64,000 bases of DNA from Symsagittifera roscoffensis (Eukaryota > Xenacoelomorpha > Acoela > Convolutidae): NCBI RefSeq assembly GCF_963678635.1, contig NC_087062.1, positions 186,001 through 250,000 on the forward strand. The letters are read 5' to 3'. The notes beneath the pieces were generated by a model. That model made no database searches. It saw nothing but the letters and a program-made list of their open reading frames with translations, and was not told the origin of the DNA. The translations under genes were made by a program, and so were the position numbers. Numbering within the stretch: position 1 is the first letter of the stretch; each line of letters opens with the position of its first letter. Shown piece after piece: positions 10,994 to 22,265 of the stretch.

Positions 10994-12699
10994 ATTGGAA
11001 GTAGAACTCTTTGACACGGGAGTGCAGAAGAAGGAGGAAGCATCAATTGATCCGGCAATTTCAACCTTTGTGCCTCCTAACCTGGAAACACGTTTTGAAA
11101 CGGTCCTGACCGTGACGAATTATAGGCGGCAGAGCTCTAGCGAGCCATGTCAAAGAACAAACGTACAAGATCGATTGGGGGAAGCGCCCACGAGGAGAAC
11201 CATCAATCCTAGACAAAGATTGGGGCCTGTCAACCAGACAGCGGAGACGACCAGCACCTTCAGATCGGATACGAGATCGGAGACGACGAGTACCAGTCGA
11301 GGGGAACGACATCCAGATAGGAGCTCTTTGATGTGGTCGAGGCCCATACCTTCTCCCTGGCACATATACAAGGATGATCTGATGAAACTGAACCTTCAGA
11401 CAGTGATCTTTGCAGCAGATGCCATGAGGATGTTGAACGGAGAGAGGTTATATGTCAGCGGACTGTACTCGATAACAGGAAAGGACTGGTTAATAGCTGC
11501 TGGCATAACCTTCAGCTCTACAACTGCATTGATGTTTGTCGAAACAGAGGGACTGCCCTCGAACAATACAATGGGTCCAGTGAAAGCAAGACCGTTACAA
11601 GACGTGAGACTGAATCACGATGAAGGGAATCCAGAAAAAAGACCTGGAAGATTCCTGACGACGAGGGCACCAATAAGACAACATGTAAAGATGTTCAGGC
11701 AGGTGATAGCACCCCCAGGCCATGTGAAAGAAAGAGCGTACCCGAAGCAATGAAGGAGTAATCAGGTGGAACAACATCCTAAGGAATCTTGCATGTCGGA
11801 ATGCTGGGAGGATGATCCTAATGATATCGAGCACGAGCTGAGGGCTATGGATCAGGCCAGACTCACTACTGATGGCATCCACTTTGATAGCATCGAGGGA
11901 CAGGCCTGGTTGAACAAGAGTCTTCCAAGAGCGATTAGATGAATTGGAAGTAGAACTCCTTGACACGGGAGTGCTGAAGAAGGAGGAAGCACCAATTGAT
12001 CCGGCAATTTCAACATTTGTGCCTCCTAACCTGGAAACACGTTTGGAAACGGTCCTGACCGTGACGAATTATAGGCGGCAGAGCTCTAGCGAGCCATGTC
12101 AAAGAACAGACGTACAAGATCGATTGGGGGAAGCGCCCACGAGGAGAACCATCAATCCTAGACAAAGATTGGGGCCTGTCAACCAGACAGCGGAGACGAC
12201 CAGCACCTTCAGATCGGATACGAGATCGGAGACGACGAGTACCAGTCGAGGGGAACGACACCCAGATAGGAGCTCTTTGATGTGGTCGAGGCCCATACCT
12301 TCTCCCTGGCACATATACAAGGATGATCTGATGAAACTGAACCTTCAGACAGTGAGCTTTGCAGCAGATGCCATGAGGATGCTGAACGGAGAGAGGTTAT
12401 ATGTCAGCGGACTGTACTCGATAACAGGAAAGGACTGGTTAATAGCTGCTGGCATAACCTTCAGCTCTACAACTGCCTTGAGGTTTGTCGAAACAGAGGG
12501 ACTGACCTCGAACAATACAATGGGTCCAGTGAATGCAAGACCGTTACAAGACGTGAGACTGAATCACGATGAACGGAATCCAGAAGAAAGACCTGAAAGA
12601 TTCCTGACGACGAGGGCACCAATAAGACAACATGTAAAGATGTTCAGGCAGGTGATAGCACCCCCAGGCCATGTGAAAGAAAGAGCGTACCCGAAGCAA
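10801..12699 (+). repeat. Tandem duplication of about 950 bp inside ORF2, unit 1
   Basis: Bases 10801-11750 and 11751-12699 are nearly identical head-to-tail copies that start TGAAGGAGTAATCAGGTGG. They carry the end of the SGNH-like domain (DGIHFD occurs at 10922 and again at 11871) and the following region. Substitutions at a few percent and a 1-nt deletion at about 11822 distinguish them, so this is an old genomic duplication and not an assembly echo. Confidence 0.9.
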
Positions 12700-14623
12700 G
12701 TGAATCAAGAATGTGATGTTCAGAGATACGTTGGGTTGAATGCGATGAAGAAAGACGAAACCATCTTTGCTGCATACGACAAGGCAGAAATGAGGAAGGC
12801 TAAGATTATGATAGTCGCGAGCTCAGACTTCGTTTATACATCCAAGTTTCTGTTTTGGCCTGATGTGATAATGCTGGTAGCGGTCGACCTAGACCTAATG
12901 CAATCCGTGTCAATGGCAATTGGGTTACAAAGACAGACAGACATGCACCCGATCAAAATCGTGTTCGCTGGCATCAATGACCATCTACAATGCAAGGGTT
13001 TCCTGAGCAGACTCAGAGAACCTACGACGGCCGAAAGCGCTGTATGACCAGCGATAAAAGATATCCTAGAGTCAATGGGTGAAGTACTGGATACCCTGAA
13101 AGAGGGTGCCTTCACTAATATAACACCGTAGGCCGTGTTCGCGCTGTCTCCGGGGTATGCACGTCTGCCGGATGGACTGAAGTTCGTGTATGCGATTGAG
13201 GCTTTGCTCTCGGAAGGGAAATATGATGTGATCATATCGGCCCCAAATCGCGAGATAGAGATGGAGAATCTGAGACCACTCAGGGCTGAACTATCTGCGG
13301 TGTGGTCGGATATATCGAATGCGATGAGAGGATTCAAGGACCATTCACTACACATACTAGTATTGGACGAAGTACTGGGGTTGAAACTGTCCAACTTCAG
13401 TCGGCAGCTCAAATTGAAGCCAGGAATAGATGACGACCATCGAGTGATTGTAGCGATGTTGAACTGTTTATGGTTCCGAGGGATGGACATAAAGGAGGAA
13501 CGAGAGAGAAGAAAGAACTCCAAGGAGACCAGACTTCACTTGGAAGCGATGGTTTTGAGAACCAAACCAGAGGCTAACCGGTGGCTACACCTAACCCCTC
13601 GAGTAGCGGTATTGGGTGCAGATGCTTTCGAGCAAGGCCCAGTAATGATCAGGAAGATCCATGCCTCCTTAGTGAAGGAGGTGAACCTGGCCGAAAATGC
13701 TAAGGAAAAGTCAGCCGAGTTCGTGAACAGAGTGTGCCAAGTTACCCTGGAAACTTTCTGGACTCAGAAAATGAGGGGGGAAGATGGCTTTGACCGGACT
13801 GACAGCGTGCTAGATCGGACTGTCACGTTTGCGTTCCCTGTTGTTAAGGTGGAAGCATATAGTAGGTCGGTTCTGCACCTGAACCTCATATCAGCAGTGG
13901 ACGAAAGTGCGCTGAATTGGTGTGAGCAGCACGTATTGCGGGAACTCATGAGCGAAGATCTATTGTTTGCAAAGATGTCAGAGCCAGAAATGACGGTCGT
14001 CAACTTCGATGATCACTTCCGTGATCGTATGGGAGAAGAGGACAGAGGGCACATTGAAGTATTTTCGAAGCTCTGGAATCTAAGGCCCTATGACAAGACA
14101 AATGGCGTGATCACGAGATTTCCCCGACTCACTGCAGCATACCACAAGATGAGAGAAGAAACGAAAGGTTGGGGCGATTACAAGAAGCTGCCAAAGGAAA
14201 TCCCTGAATTTAACTCTGATAAGAAGGATGTTGCTCGGAGCAGTCTCCGCAGTGCAAAATCCTAGGTTGAGAGCGTTTGAGACAAATGAAAGGAGGGTAG
14301 CGAAATTCTCGGAGACGATGGATCCGTGTTTCGTGGGCAGAAATGGCGCAGTTTTACAGCATACGTGATTTGCTTACACGGATCCGGCAACGAGAATGTG
14401 AATAAGCAATGCAGCGACTCCGAAGCCTGGAGTATTTGACAAGGAATGGGCAGAACTGAATTTAGCGCCTATGAGGATGAGAGGCAGCCCTGAAATACCT
14501 GAGGCCTCCCTAATCTTGACGAGTGTGAAACCGGAGTTAACGGTGGGAGGAACACTACAGACGAGAACCTTCATAGCACCCTACGGCTATGAGGAGATCA
14601 AAATAGTCTATGGAGAGGATTAA
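12700..14623 (+). pseudogene. ORF2 C-terminal region, unit 1, internally deleted
   Basis: A long protein-like region follows the SGNH-like domain. Its frame runs from 11944 through 13047, continues past a TGA and a TAG from 13135 to 14265, and then in pieces to the TAA at 14621-14623 after RTFIAPYGYEEIKIVYGED. Features are an alpha/beta segment with IVFAGINDHL at 12958-12987 (a second block III-like GIND motif), FALSPGYARLPDGL, NREIEMENLRPL and ASLVKEVNLAENAKEKS. At about 13811 the sequence jumps from DRTDSVL to VTFAFPVV, missing about 560 bp that units 2 and 3 keep. I recognise no enzyme in the C-terminal half. Confidence 0.55.
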
Positions 14624-16438
14624 GATCAGTCAGCCGGCAGATTAGTCATACCGAAGTTCCCGGAAGGGGTCAGAACTGAAGAGCAAAGGCCCTCAAACTC
14701 AAAAGAGAAATCAGAAGGAGATGATGGGCAGTAAGGAAGCCGTCGATTGGAGGAACCTCTGCATCAGGATCCCGATCAAGCTGAGATGGAAGACAATAAG
14801 GCATTGACAGCAGGAGTATCCAGCCTAGATTTCAGTTTCCTCAGTGATTCCGAAAACGGCGCGGATTTGTTGGAAACGACTGATCCAGCAATCGAAGGTA
14901 CTTTGACACTGGAACCTCCCTCGGCCTTTATGGCAATGAACCGAAATGATCTGGAAACAATAGCGGTATCGAAACGTTCGATAAGTCTATTGCCACAAAA
15001 AGAGGTAGTCAGGACTGATCTTCAGCCGTTCAATCAAGAAACACAGCCGTTGGCGAAGATTTGGTGCGTTAAGATGGAAGAAGACACACACCAGCCCGAT
15101 GACTTGAATAGTCATATGAGGGTCATGAAGACGTACTTGATGGCGAGATACAGATTCTCGGACCTACTAAGAGCGCAGAGAAATGACCGCATGATAAGCA
15201 ACCTGAAAAGGTGGATAGAAAATGGTGCTCCGAACAAAGATGACCTGAAGAAAGACAGTTACCGTATTCTGAGACAGTATTTTATGCGGAAAGAGGGAAG
15301 GTTACATTTGAACAAGGACAGGATTGTGGCTTGCAGGAGAAGAGATGAAGACAAAGTCCTTTACAAGTATAACGCGATAGTGTTGCCGCAACTCTATCAG
15401 ACAGAACTCTTATTCAGGTCGTATGATCAGATGGGCCATCAGGGGATCGACAAAGTGTATCAGAGGATCCTGAAGCGCTTTGAGTGGCTTGGAATGAAAA
15501 AAGCATGTGAGAAGTGGATAACAGCGTGTCTGTCATGCCAACAGGTCAAGGATCCAAGGAAATAGCAATTTCCTGTACAATCGATCGAGTCATCTGATTT
15601 CAACGAGGTGGTGCAGATAGATCACCAAAAGTTATGCATGACAGAATGTGGTTATTATCAAATCTTAGTCATGATAGATCACTTCACGAAGTATGCAGAG
15701 GCCGTGCCCTGCATAACTGCCTCAGCGGAAGAAACGTGCGATCACCTGATCAATTCGTGGATAGCGAGACATGGTTGTCCGACAATTTTTCAAACGGATA
15801 ATGGAGCAACTTTCGTAGGAGAACTCACGAAGAAGGTTATGAGACGCTCACAGGTTGATCAAGCTCACTCCACGACATAATATCCTCAGACGAATGGCTT
15901 AGTGGAAAGGCAGAACCGAACGTTGGTGTCGATACTGAGGGTATATTGTTCCAGGTACATGACCGATTGGGACAGATACCCTCCACAGATGATGGGAGCT
16001 TATAATAACACGCAACCATCCACCACCGGAGTTAGTCCACACATGATGGTAACCGAACACGAGAAGTCTTTGCCCTTGACCTTTTTCTACTTAGAGTACG
16101 AGGGAAAGAAAACGTCTGCACAGGTCTACGTAAGGGATGTGATTAGACGTCAGCAAGAGTTGAACGACTTGTGCAGACAAAATACTCAGCAAGCACAGGC
16201 AAGGCAGAGAAAAATATTCGACAAGAAAGCAGCTGGTGCAAAAGCTTACACGGTAGGAGACTACGTATGGGTATTTCAGAACGTTATACAACCGAAGGGA
16301 GCAAAAAAGCTCCTAAAAAAGTGGAGGGGACCCTTCATGATTACGGAAGTGCACCAGGAGGAACGCTTTTATAGACTGAGCACTGGTCGAGCGGCCCACT
16401 ACGAGAACATTAAACCACACAACCCAGAAGACTGGTGA
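14624..16438 (+). pseudogene. pol: pol fragment: integrase unit 2, joined directly behind ORF2
   Basis: About 120 bp after the ORF2 stop a frame resumes (LHQDPDQAEMEDN, then DDLETIAVSKRSISLL in the related frame) and runs into integrase without any RT or RNase H. The zinc finger lacks its first His (SYDQMGHQG, His to Tyr at about 15421) but keeps ITACLSCQQ. The DDE core is QIDHQK, FQTDNGATF and GLVERQNRTL, with stops at about 15563 (TAG) and 15878 (TAA). The C-terminal domain missing from unit 1 is present here: KAYTVGDYVWVFQN, KKWRGPFMITEVHQE and GRAAHYENIKPHN, a SH3-like DNA-binding fold. With the RT part absent this unit could move only with help from another element, if at all. Confidence 0.85.
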
Positions 16439-17590
16439 ATACCTGCAGACATGTAAGAGGTTGATTATCTAATGATGGAACCTGCTTGTGAGGTCAACGA
16501 GAAGGACACCAGGGAGAAGAACGATGGAAATGAAGTCGTAGAGAAGGAAGGAACAAGTCCACCACTGGACCTGCATCCAAATGAAGTGATTGAAGCAGAC
16601 GATGAAACCTTACCCTACGCAGAAGAGGACTGGCAAGACCCCGTACAAATGGAGGTCCCCAAGAATTTGGAACCAGATCTTCCGTTCACGATACAGACTC
16701 GACAGAACGACAGGACAAGATCCAAGAAGAAATATATTCCTTAGGGCGACGACTTTGTAGTGGGCAGGATAGATCTGAAGAAGATAGTGGAAGTAGTGGT
16801 GGGTCTAGAAGGAATAACCGTGTCGCAAGACATCGACATAGTTGATGACCATGATGAGGAATGGATCGTGGAATGGAAGAGGGTGATTATCTAATGGTGG
16901 ACCCTGCTTGTGAGGTCAACGAGAAGGGCACCAGGGAGAGGAACGATGGAAATGAAGTCGTAGAGGACGAAACAAGTCCACCACTGGACCTGCATCCAAA
17001 TGAAGTGATTGAAGCAGACGATGAAACCTTACCCTACGCAGAAGAGGACTGGCAAGACCCCGAACAAATGGAGGTCCCCAAGAATTTGGAACCAGATCTT
17101 CCGTTCACGATACAGACTCGACAGAACGACAGGACAAGATCCAAAAAGAAATATAATCCTTACGGCCGCGACTTTGAAGTGGACAGGATAGATCTAAAGA
17201 AGATAGTGGAAGAAGTGGTGGATCTAGAAGGAACAACCGTGTCGCAAGACATCGACATAGTTGATGACCATGATGAGGAATGGATCGAGGACCGGTCGAA
17301 ACCTGAGGCAGAATTCGATGACGAGCTACAGCAATCCAACGAACAAGATTTGACGAATCTGCGTGTCTTGGCGTGGCTGAACGAAATGACGTCAGACCCC
17401 AAGGAGACCAGTATAACGATTCAAGATATAGATCGTGAAAGCATGAAATAATTAAAAACCGAACGAGAGGATCCTTCCTGGGCTGCCCAGGAAGGGCGAC
17501 TACTCCTTCCGGATTCCAACCTCGACTTGACATCCGGTATGCGATCGACGGGGACGTCGATGGATATTTTTGTCCGGTGAGTTTTGTGAG
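16439..17590 (+). pseudogene. pol: pol fragment: acidic tail unit 2, with 421-bp tandem duplication
   Basis: Same acidic tail as in unit 1 (PACEVNEK, ETLPYAEEDWQDP, VDRIDLKKIVEEVVDLEG, SDPKETSITIQDIDRESMK). The first part occurs twice: a copy from about 16458 and a second from about 16879, offset 421 bp, joined at about 16870. The two have diverged by many substitutions and the first has stops. The second runs open from 16861 to 17451 and ends at TAA. After this stop the same frame continues readable (EDPSWAAQEGRLLLP, STGTSMDIFV), matching a tail without a stop in the minus-strand family, so the TAA is probably a lesion. Confidence 0.65.
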
Positions 17591-18191
17591 ACTTACCCAT
17601 ACTGAAAATTCATTTATAAAAAAAAATTGAGAATAGCAAGAGAGACAGGAGATTTAGAAGCAGAAACATGCGAAGTTCCAAAGAAACCGGACATATGGAG
17701 GGTAGTGGAATCATATTTTAACTTACCAAATAAACATTCAACTAGCATAATACTAACAGATAGCGATTTCACACTTACAAACAGAACCTGTGCGATATCA
17801 ATCACAACAGACATGAGTTTTAGGTTAGCGTTAGCAGCAGACTTTAAGAGAGAATATAAGAACATAGAATTCTTTGGGAAGCAAAGACCAGGAATAGGGG
17901 GCGTAGCACCCTTGCCTCCGGCGGCGTCACAGTTACCGTGAAATTACTATGCTTCTTGGTGACGAGGGCGACGGAGAAGCGGCACGTAGGATCGGAAAAC
18001 CTAGTCTTGGCCTTGACGAGATTGAGGGACTTCCTTGTGGAAAGAGAAGTGAAGGCTTTTCGCTTCCAGTGTACGATCCGAAGAGAGGACAACTGCATCC
18101 ATGGGAACTGTACGCGCTGATACACGTAATCTTCTCTGATACTAATGTACAAGTATACTTGAATAAAAAATTTTACTTAAATATAGGCTGA
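17591..18191 (+). pseudogene. Macro-domain-like segment, unit 2
   Basis: Open from 17627 to 17941: RIARETGDLEAETCEVPKKP, DIWRVVESYFNLPN, TDSDFTLTNRTCAISITTDM, SFRLALAADFKREYKN, RPGIGGVAPLPPAASQLP. The remainder continues after a 1-nt deletion as LLCFLVTRATEKRHVG and ALTRLRDFLVEREVK, and after a second 1-nt loss as LPVYDPKRGQLHPWELYA and FSDTNVQVYL, ending TGA at about 18189. Strand and helix order match the TARG1/Poa1 macro branch, with the catalytic or phosphate-loop residues not conserved. Cellular TARG1 removes ADP-ribose from proteins. Whether the element domain ever bound ADP-ribose is not shown by the sequence. Confidence 0.5.
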
Positions 18192-18581
18192 GTTCAGGTG
18201 TTATGCAAGAGGGTAGCAGACCAAAATTTGTGTTTTGTGTGATATGTGTGTTATGTTCTGTTATGAGTTATGTTATTAAGACCCTGGGTAAGAAGGAGTT
18301 AGTGATCATGAACAACTGAATGACGATCTCAGGAGTAGATCCAAAGTTTGGACTGTCCAACCTTAGGTCGAATTCCAAAAATTTTAGAGACTGATTGATT
18401 TTAATAAAGTTTAGGATCAAAATCTTTTTACCTGACTGTTTTAAATAAATTTTAACCAGAATTTAGTGTAAGGCTGACAAGTGTGATATTCGTGACCTCT
18501 TTTCTAGATCCTGATTGATCATTTAATTACTCACTTGAGTTCAAATCGTTGAATCAATAATCGAACCAAACCTGAAAGACA
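18192..18581 (+). promoter_or_regulatory. Leader of ORF2, unit 2
   Basis: About 390 bp of non-coding sequence between the macro-like segment and the ORF2 ATG. It has two AATAAA-type hexamers (about 18403 and 18446) and the tract CCTCTTTTCTAG ending at 18507, a plausible splice acceptor 75 nt before the ATG at 18582. It is repeated almost unchanged at 26292-26561 up to a deletion point. Confidence 0.35.
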
Positions 18582-21500
18582 ATGGATAATTTCAACTTAG
18601 ATGAATTGATGGACCTGGTAGTGGCATATGTAGGACCGATGGTAGATGCGATCTATCTTCGGCTAATGGATCGAATTATCGCTCTGGAGGACCCAGAGGT
18701 AGTCATGTTGCTGACCGCCTAGATAAACATCTTGGGGCATGACAACCTTGGGGACCGCCCCACGGAAGTCCTATTGATGGCAGCATACGGAGAAAGATGA
18801 GTACTAGACCGCCCGAACATGAGGGTGATGAGGTGGATAAACGGAGCTCTCTTAGGGAGTGACTTGGGGAACAAGCCTGGGTTGGTAAGTCGAGGAACCT
18901 TGCCCACCAAGCCTAAGTCTGGACTGAGAAGAATGCATCAGGAAATGAACAGCGAGGCTGCCTCGCCTAGTTCACCACTGAGAGTAGCTGTGCCACGGAA
19001 GAGGGCGAGAGTAGAAGAGGAGGTTCAAACGAACGAAACCATGCAGGATCTAGATGGGACAAAAGACGAGCGGGAGAGGACCAGAAAGGAGCTGGACGAA
19101 ATGACTAAGACCATGCTCAGTGCAGAGGAGGATAGAGACATGTGGAAGAGACTGTTTGAAGACTGCAACAAGAAGCAGGGTGAAGAAATAGAGCGCTTGA
19201 GGCGGGACTACAAAAAGCGATTGGAGCGGCTGGCGTTGACAACAGCCGTGGAGAAAGTGATACCTGCAAGGAGTATTTCTCGTGGGCAGTCCCTGATGGA
19301 GCTCTTGACACCTCGAGAAATGAGTCAGACGACGAGTCAGTTGTAGCTTCACAGGAGTTCCGGATACGGCTCCGAGAGCCTGCTTCAATCGAGCGACCTG
19401 GAATCCAGCAGTAAACCTGCAGCAACCGCCACTGGGAACATCACATCTGATACTGGGAGTCGAAATTTGAGGACCTTCTGGATCACTGCGGTGATGGCTT
19501 TCGTAGGTGCGACGATAGCCCAGTTATTTTTGATGGTGGAGCTGATGAACCCAGGGAGAATCCCTAATGTAATGATCCTAGTAGGGACAAATAACACCTG
19601 GAGAAGCGCAGATGGGGAAGAGGCACTATGGGAATCAATGATGGCTTATTTACTACTCTCTGGCAGAAGTTCAACTGACCGTCTGCACTGTACCAATGAG
19701 CACAAGGACATTGACTGCAACAGGGAGAAGACACAATGAAGGAGCAATCAGGTGGAACAACATCCTCAGGAATCTTGCAAGTCGGAATGCTAGGAGGATG
19801 ATCCTTATGGATATCGAGCACGAGCTGAGGTCTATGGATCAGGTCAGACTCACTACTGACGGCATCCACTTTGATAGCATCGAGGGACAGGCCTGGTTGA
19901 ACAAGAGTCTTCCAAGAGCGATTAGATGAATTGGAAGTAGAACTCTTTGACACGGGAGTGCTGAAGAAAGAGGAAGCATCAATTGAAACGGCAATTTCTA
20001 CCTTTGTGCCTCCTAACCTGGAACACATTTGGGAACCGTCCCGGCCGTGAATAATTATAGGCGGCAGAGCTCTCGCGAGCCAGGTCAAAGAACAGACGTA
20101 CAAGATCGATTGGGGAAGCGCCCATGAGGAGAACCATTAATCCTAGACGAAGATTGGGGCCTGTCAACCCGACAGCTGAGACGACCAGCACCTCCAGATC
20201 GGATACGAGATCGGAGAAGACGAGTACCAGTCGAGGGGAACGACGCCCAGATATGAGCTCTTTCATGTGGTTGAGGCGCATACCTTCTCTCTGGCACATA
20301 TACAAGTATGATCTGATGCAACTGAACCTTCAGACATTGAGTTTCGCAGCAGATGCCATGAGGATGCTGAACGGAGCGAGTTTATCTGTCAGCGGACTGT
20401 CATCGATATCAGGAAAGGACTGCTTAATAGCTGCTGGCTTTAACTTCAGCTCTACAACTGCCTTGAGGTTTGCCGATCTAGAGGGACTGCCCTTGAACAA
20501 TACAAGGGGTCCAGTGAATGCAAGACCGTTACAAGCCGTGAGACTGAATCACGATGAAGGGAAGCGAGAAGAAAGATCTGGAAGACTCCTGACGACGAGG
20601 GCACCAATTGGACAACATGTAAAGATGTTCAGGCAGGTGAAAGCACCCCCAGGCCATGTGAAGGAAAGAGCGTACCCGAAGCAGGTGAATCAAGAATGTG
20701 ATTTTCAGAGATACGGTGGGTTGAAGGCGATAAAAAAAGACGAAACCATCTTTGCTGCATACGACAAAGCAGAAATGAGGAAGGCTAAGATTGCGATAGT
20801 CGCGAGCTCAGACTTCGTATATACCTCCAAGTCTCTGTTTTGGCCCGATGTGATAATACTGGCAGCGGTCGACCTAGACCTAATGCAATCCGTGTCAATG
20901 GCAATTGGGGTACTATGGAACCAAACCAGAAGCTAACCGGTGGTTACACCTAACCCCTCGAGTAACGGCATTGGGTGCGGATACTTTCGAGCAAGCCCAG
21001 TAATGATCAGGAAGATCCATGCCTCCTTAGTGAAGGAGGTGAACCTGGCCGAAAATGCTGAGGAAAAGTCAGTCGAGTTCGTGAACAGAGCGTGCCAAGA
21101 AACTTTCTGGACTGAGAAATTGAGGGGGGAAGAGGGCTTTGACCGGACTAAGAGCGTGCTAGAAGGGCTAGGGGCCGGATGGACCGCGTCCTTCCTGCCC
21201 AAGATTTACCTAACTCTTTCTCGATTTTTGTTAAAAGAATTCCTCCAGGCAGTAGTGGAAGTATCAATTGTTGAGCTAATAGCCTTGTTCGTGTTATTTG
21301 GAGCAGAAAACTTTGAGAAAGGACCGGTGATACTGCTCACCGAGGGATTTCAAAACTTGCGATTGGATGGACTTCTGACTTTGATCGTCATAACGCATGG
21401 AAGCTTGAGTTGACTGATGAACTTGACGCGCTACCCAGAGCAGATGAGAGGGAATGTGAGGAGATTCGACGTGAAGCGAGCCACGGACTCCTGGAATAAG

Positions 21501-22265
21501 ATAAGAGATTTGAGACATACTCTTATCCAGTACCTCCTGCAGCAGAATCGCTTTGGAACGCGAGAGGATGTGATGATTGAGAGGGAGGAAGCTGTGCGAC
21601 GACATGTTGGGAGCATGCCCCTGCTAACTGATCTGAGCTTAGTTATGAGGACCGATCGCTTAGCATTGATCAGAGGAGCCACGGAGATTGCGACGGTCAT
21701 ATACGGACCAGCAGTCACGTTTGCGTTCCCTGTTGTTAAGGGGGAAGCATACAGCAGGTCGGTGCTGCACCTGAACCTCATATCAGCAGTGGACGGAAGT
21801 GAGCAGCGCGTATTGCGAGAACTCATGAGCGAAGATCTATTGTTTGCAAAGATGTCAGAGCCAGAAATGACGGTCGTCAACTTCGATGATCACTTCCGTG
21901 ATCGTATGGGAGAAGTGGACAGATGGCACATTGAAGTTTTTTCGAAGCTCTGGAATCTAAGGCCCTATGACAAGACAAATGGCGAGATCACGAGAATTCC
22001 CCGACTCACTGCAGCATACCACAAGATGAGAGAAGAGACGAAAGGTTGGGGCGATTACAAGAAGCTGCCAGAGGAAATCCCTGAATTCCCTCTGATAAGA
22101 AGGATGTTTCTCGGAGCAGTCGGACCCTCATCTGAAACACCTGAGGCCTCCTTAATCTTGACGAGTGTGAAACCGGAGTCAACGGTGGGAGGAACACTAC
22201 AGACAAGAACCTTCATAGCACCCTACGGCTATGAGGAGATCAAATTAGTCTATGGAGAGGATTAA
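18582..22265 (+). pseudogene. ORF2, unit 2 (SGNH-like plus unknown C-terminal domains)
   Basis: It starts at ATG 18582, MDNFNLDELMDLVVAYVGPM, but has a TAG at about 18720 and a TGA at about 18799. The coiled coil (EERERTRKELDEM-type, about 19060-19230) is followed by the SGNH-like domain. The block I Gly-Asp-x is lost by a deletion of about 15-20 bp at about 19460, while AFVGATIAQLF, MILVGTNNT (19572-19598) and TDGIHFDSIEG (about 19855) remain. After ELFDTGVLKKEEA the middle region runs to about 20935, where a deletion of about 650 bp removes the GIND segment. It then resumes with EANRWLHLTPRV-type sequence and includes the hydrophobic VVEVSIVELIALFVLFGAEN stretch missing from unit 1. The end is RTFIAPYGYEEIKLVYGED and TAA at 22263. 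The protein would have sat in the env position of the element. Function unknown. Confidence 0.6.

Larger units (their letters stand above)
3840..14623 (+). mobile_element. Ty3/gypsy-type retroelement, unit 1 (defective)
   Basis: This is the most complete unit of the plus-strand family. In order it has a protease-RT linker, RT, RNase H, spacer, integrase, acidic tail, macro-like segment, leader and ORF2. The gag region and any 5' LTR are absent upstream. The RT box YVDD, the RNase H start DTDAS, the integrase HHCC finger and DDE core, and the gene order (RNase H before integrase) place it in the Ty3/gypsy group. Numerous stops, frame changes and deletions (integrase C-terminus at about 7977, ORF2 at about 13811) make it non-functional. 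It is followed directly by two RT-less units of the same family. Confidence 0.85.

Noticed and set aside
11061-11363. Minus-strand open frames within ORF2 and the acidic tails of the plus family
   Set aside because: They are antisense shadows of the plus-strand frames and show no motif of their own.
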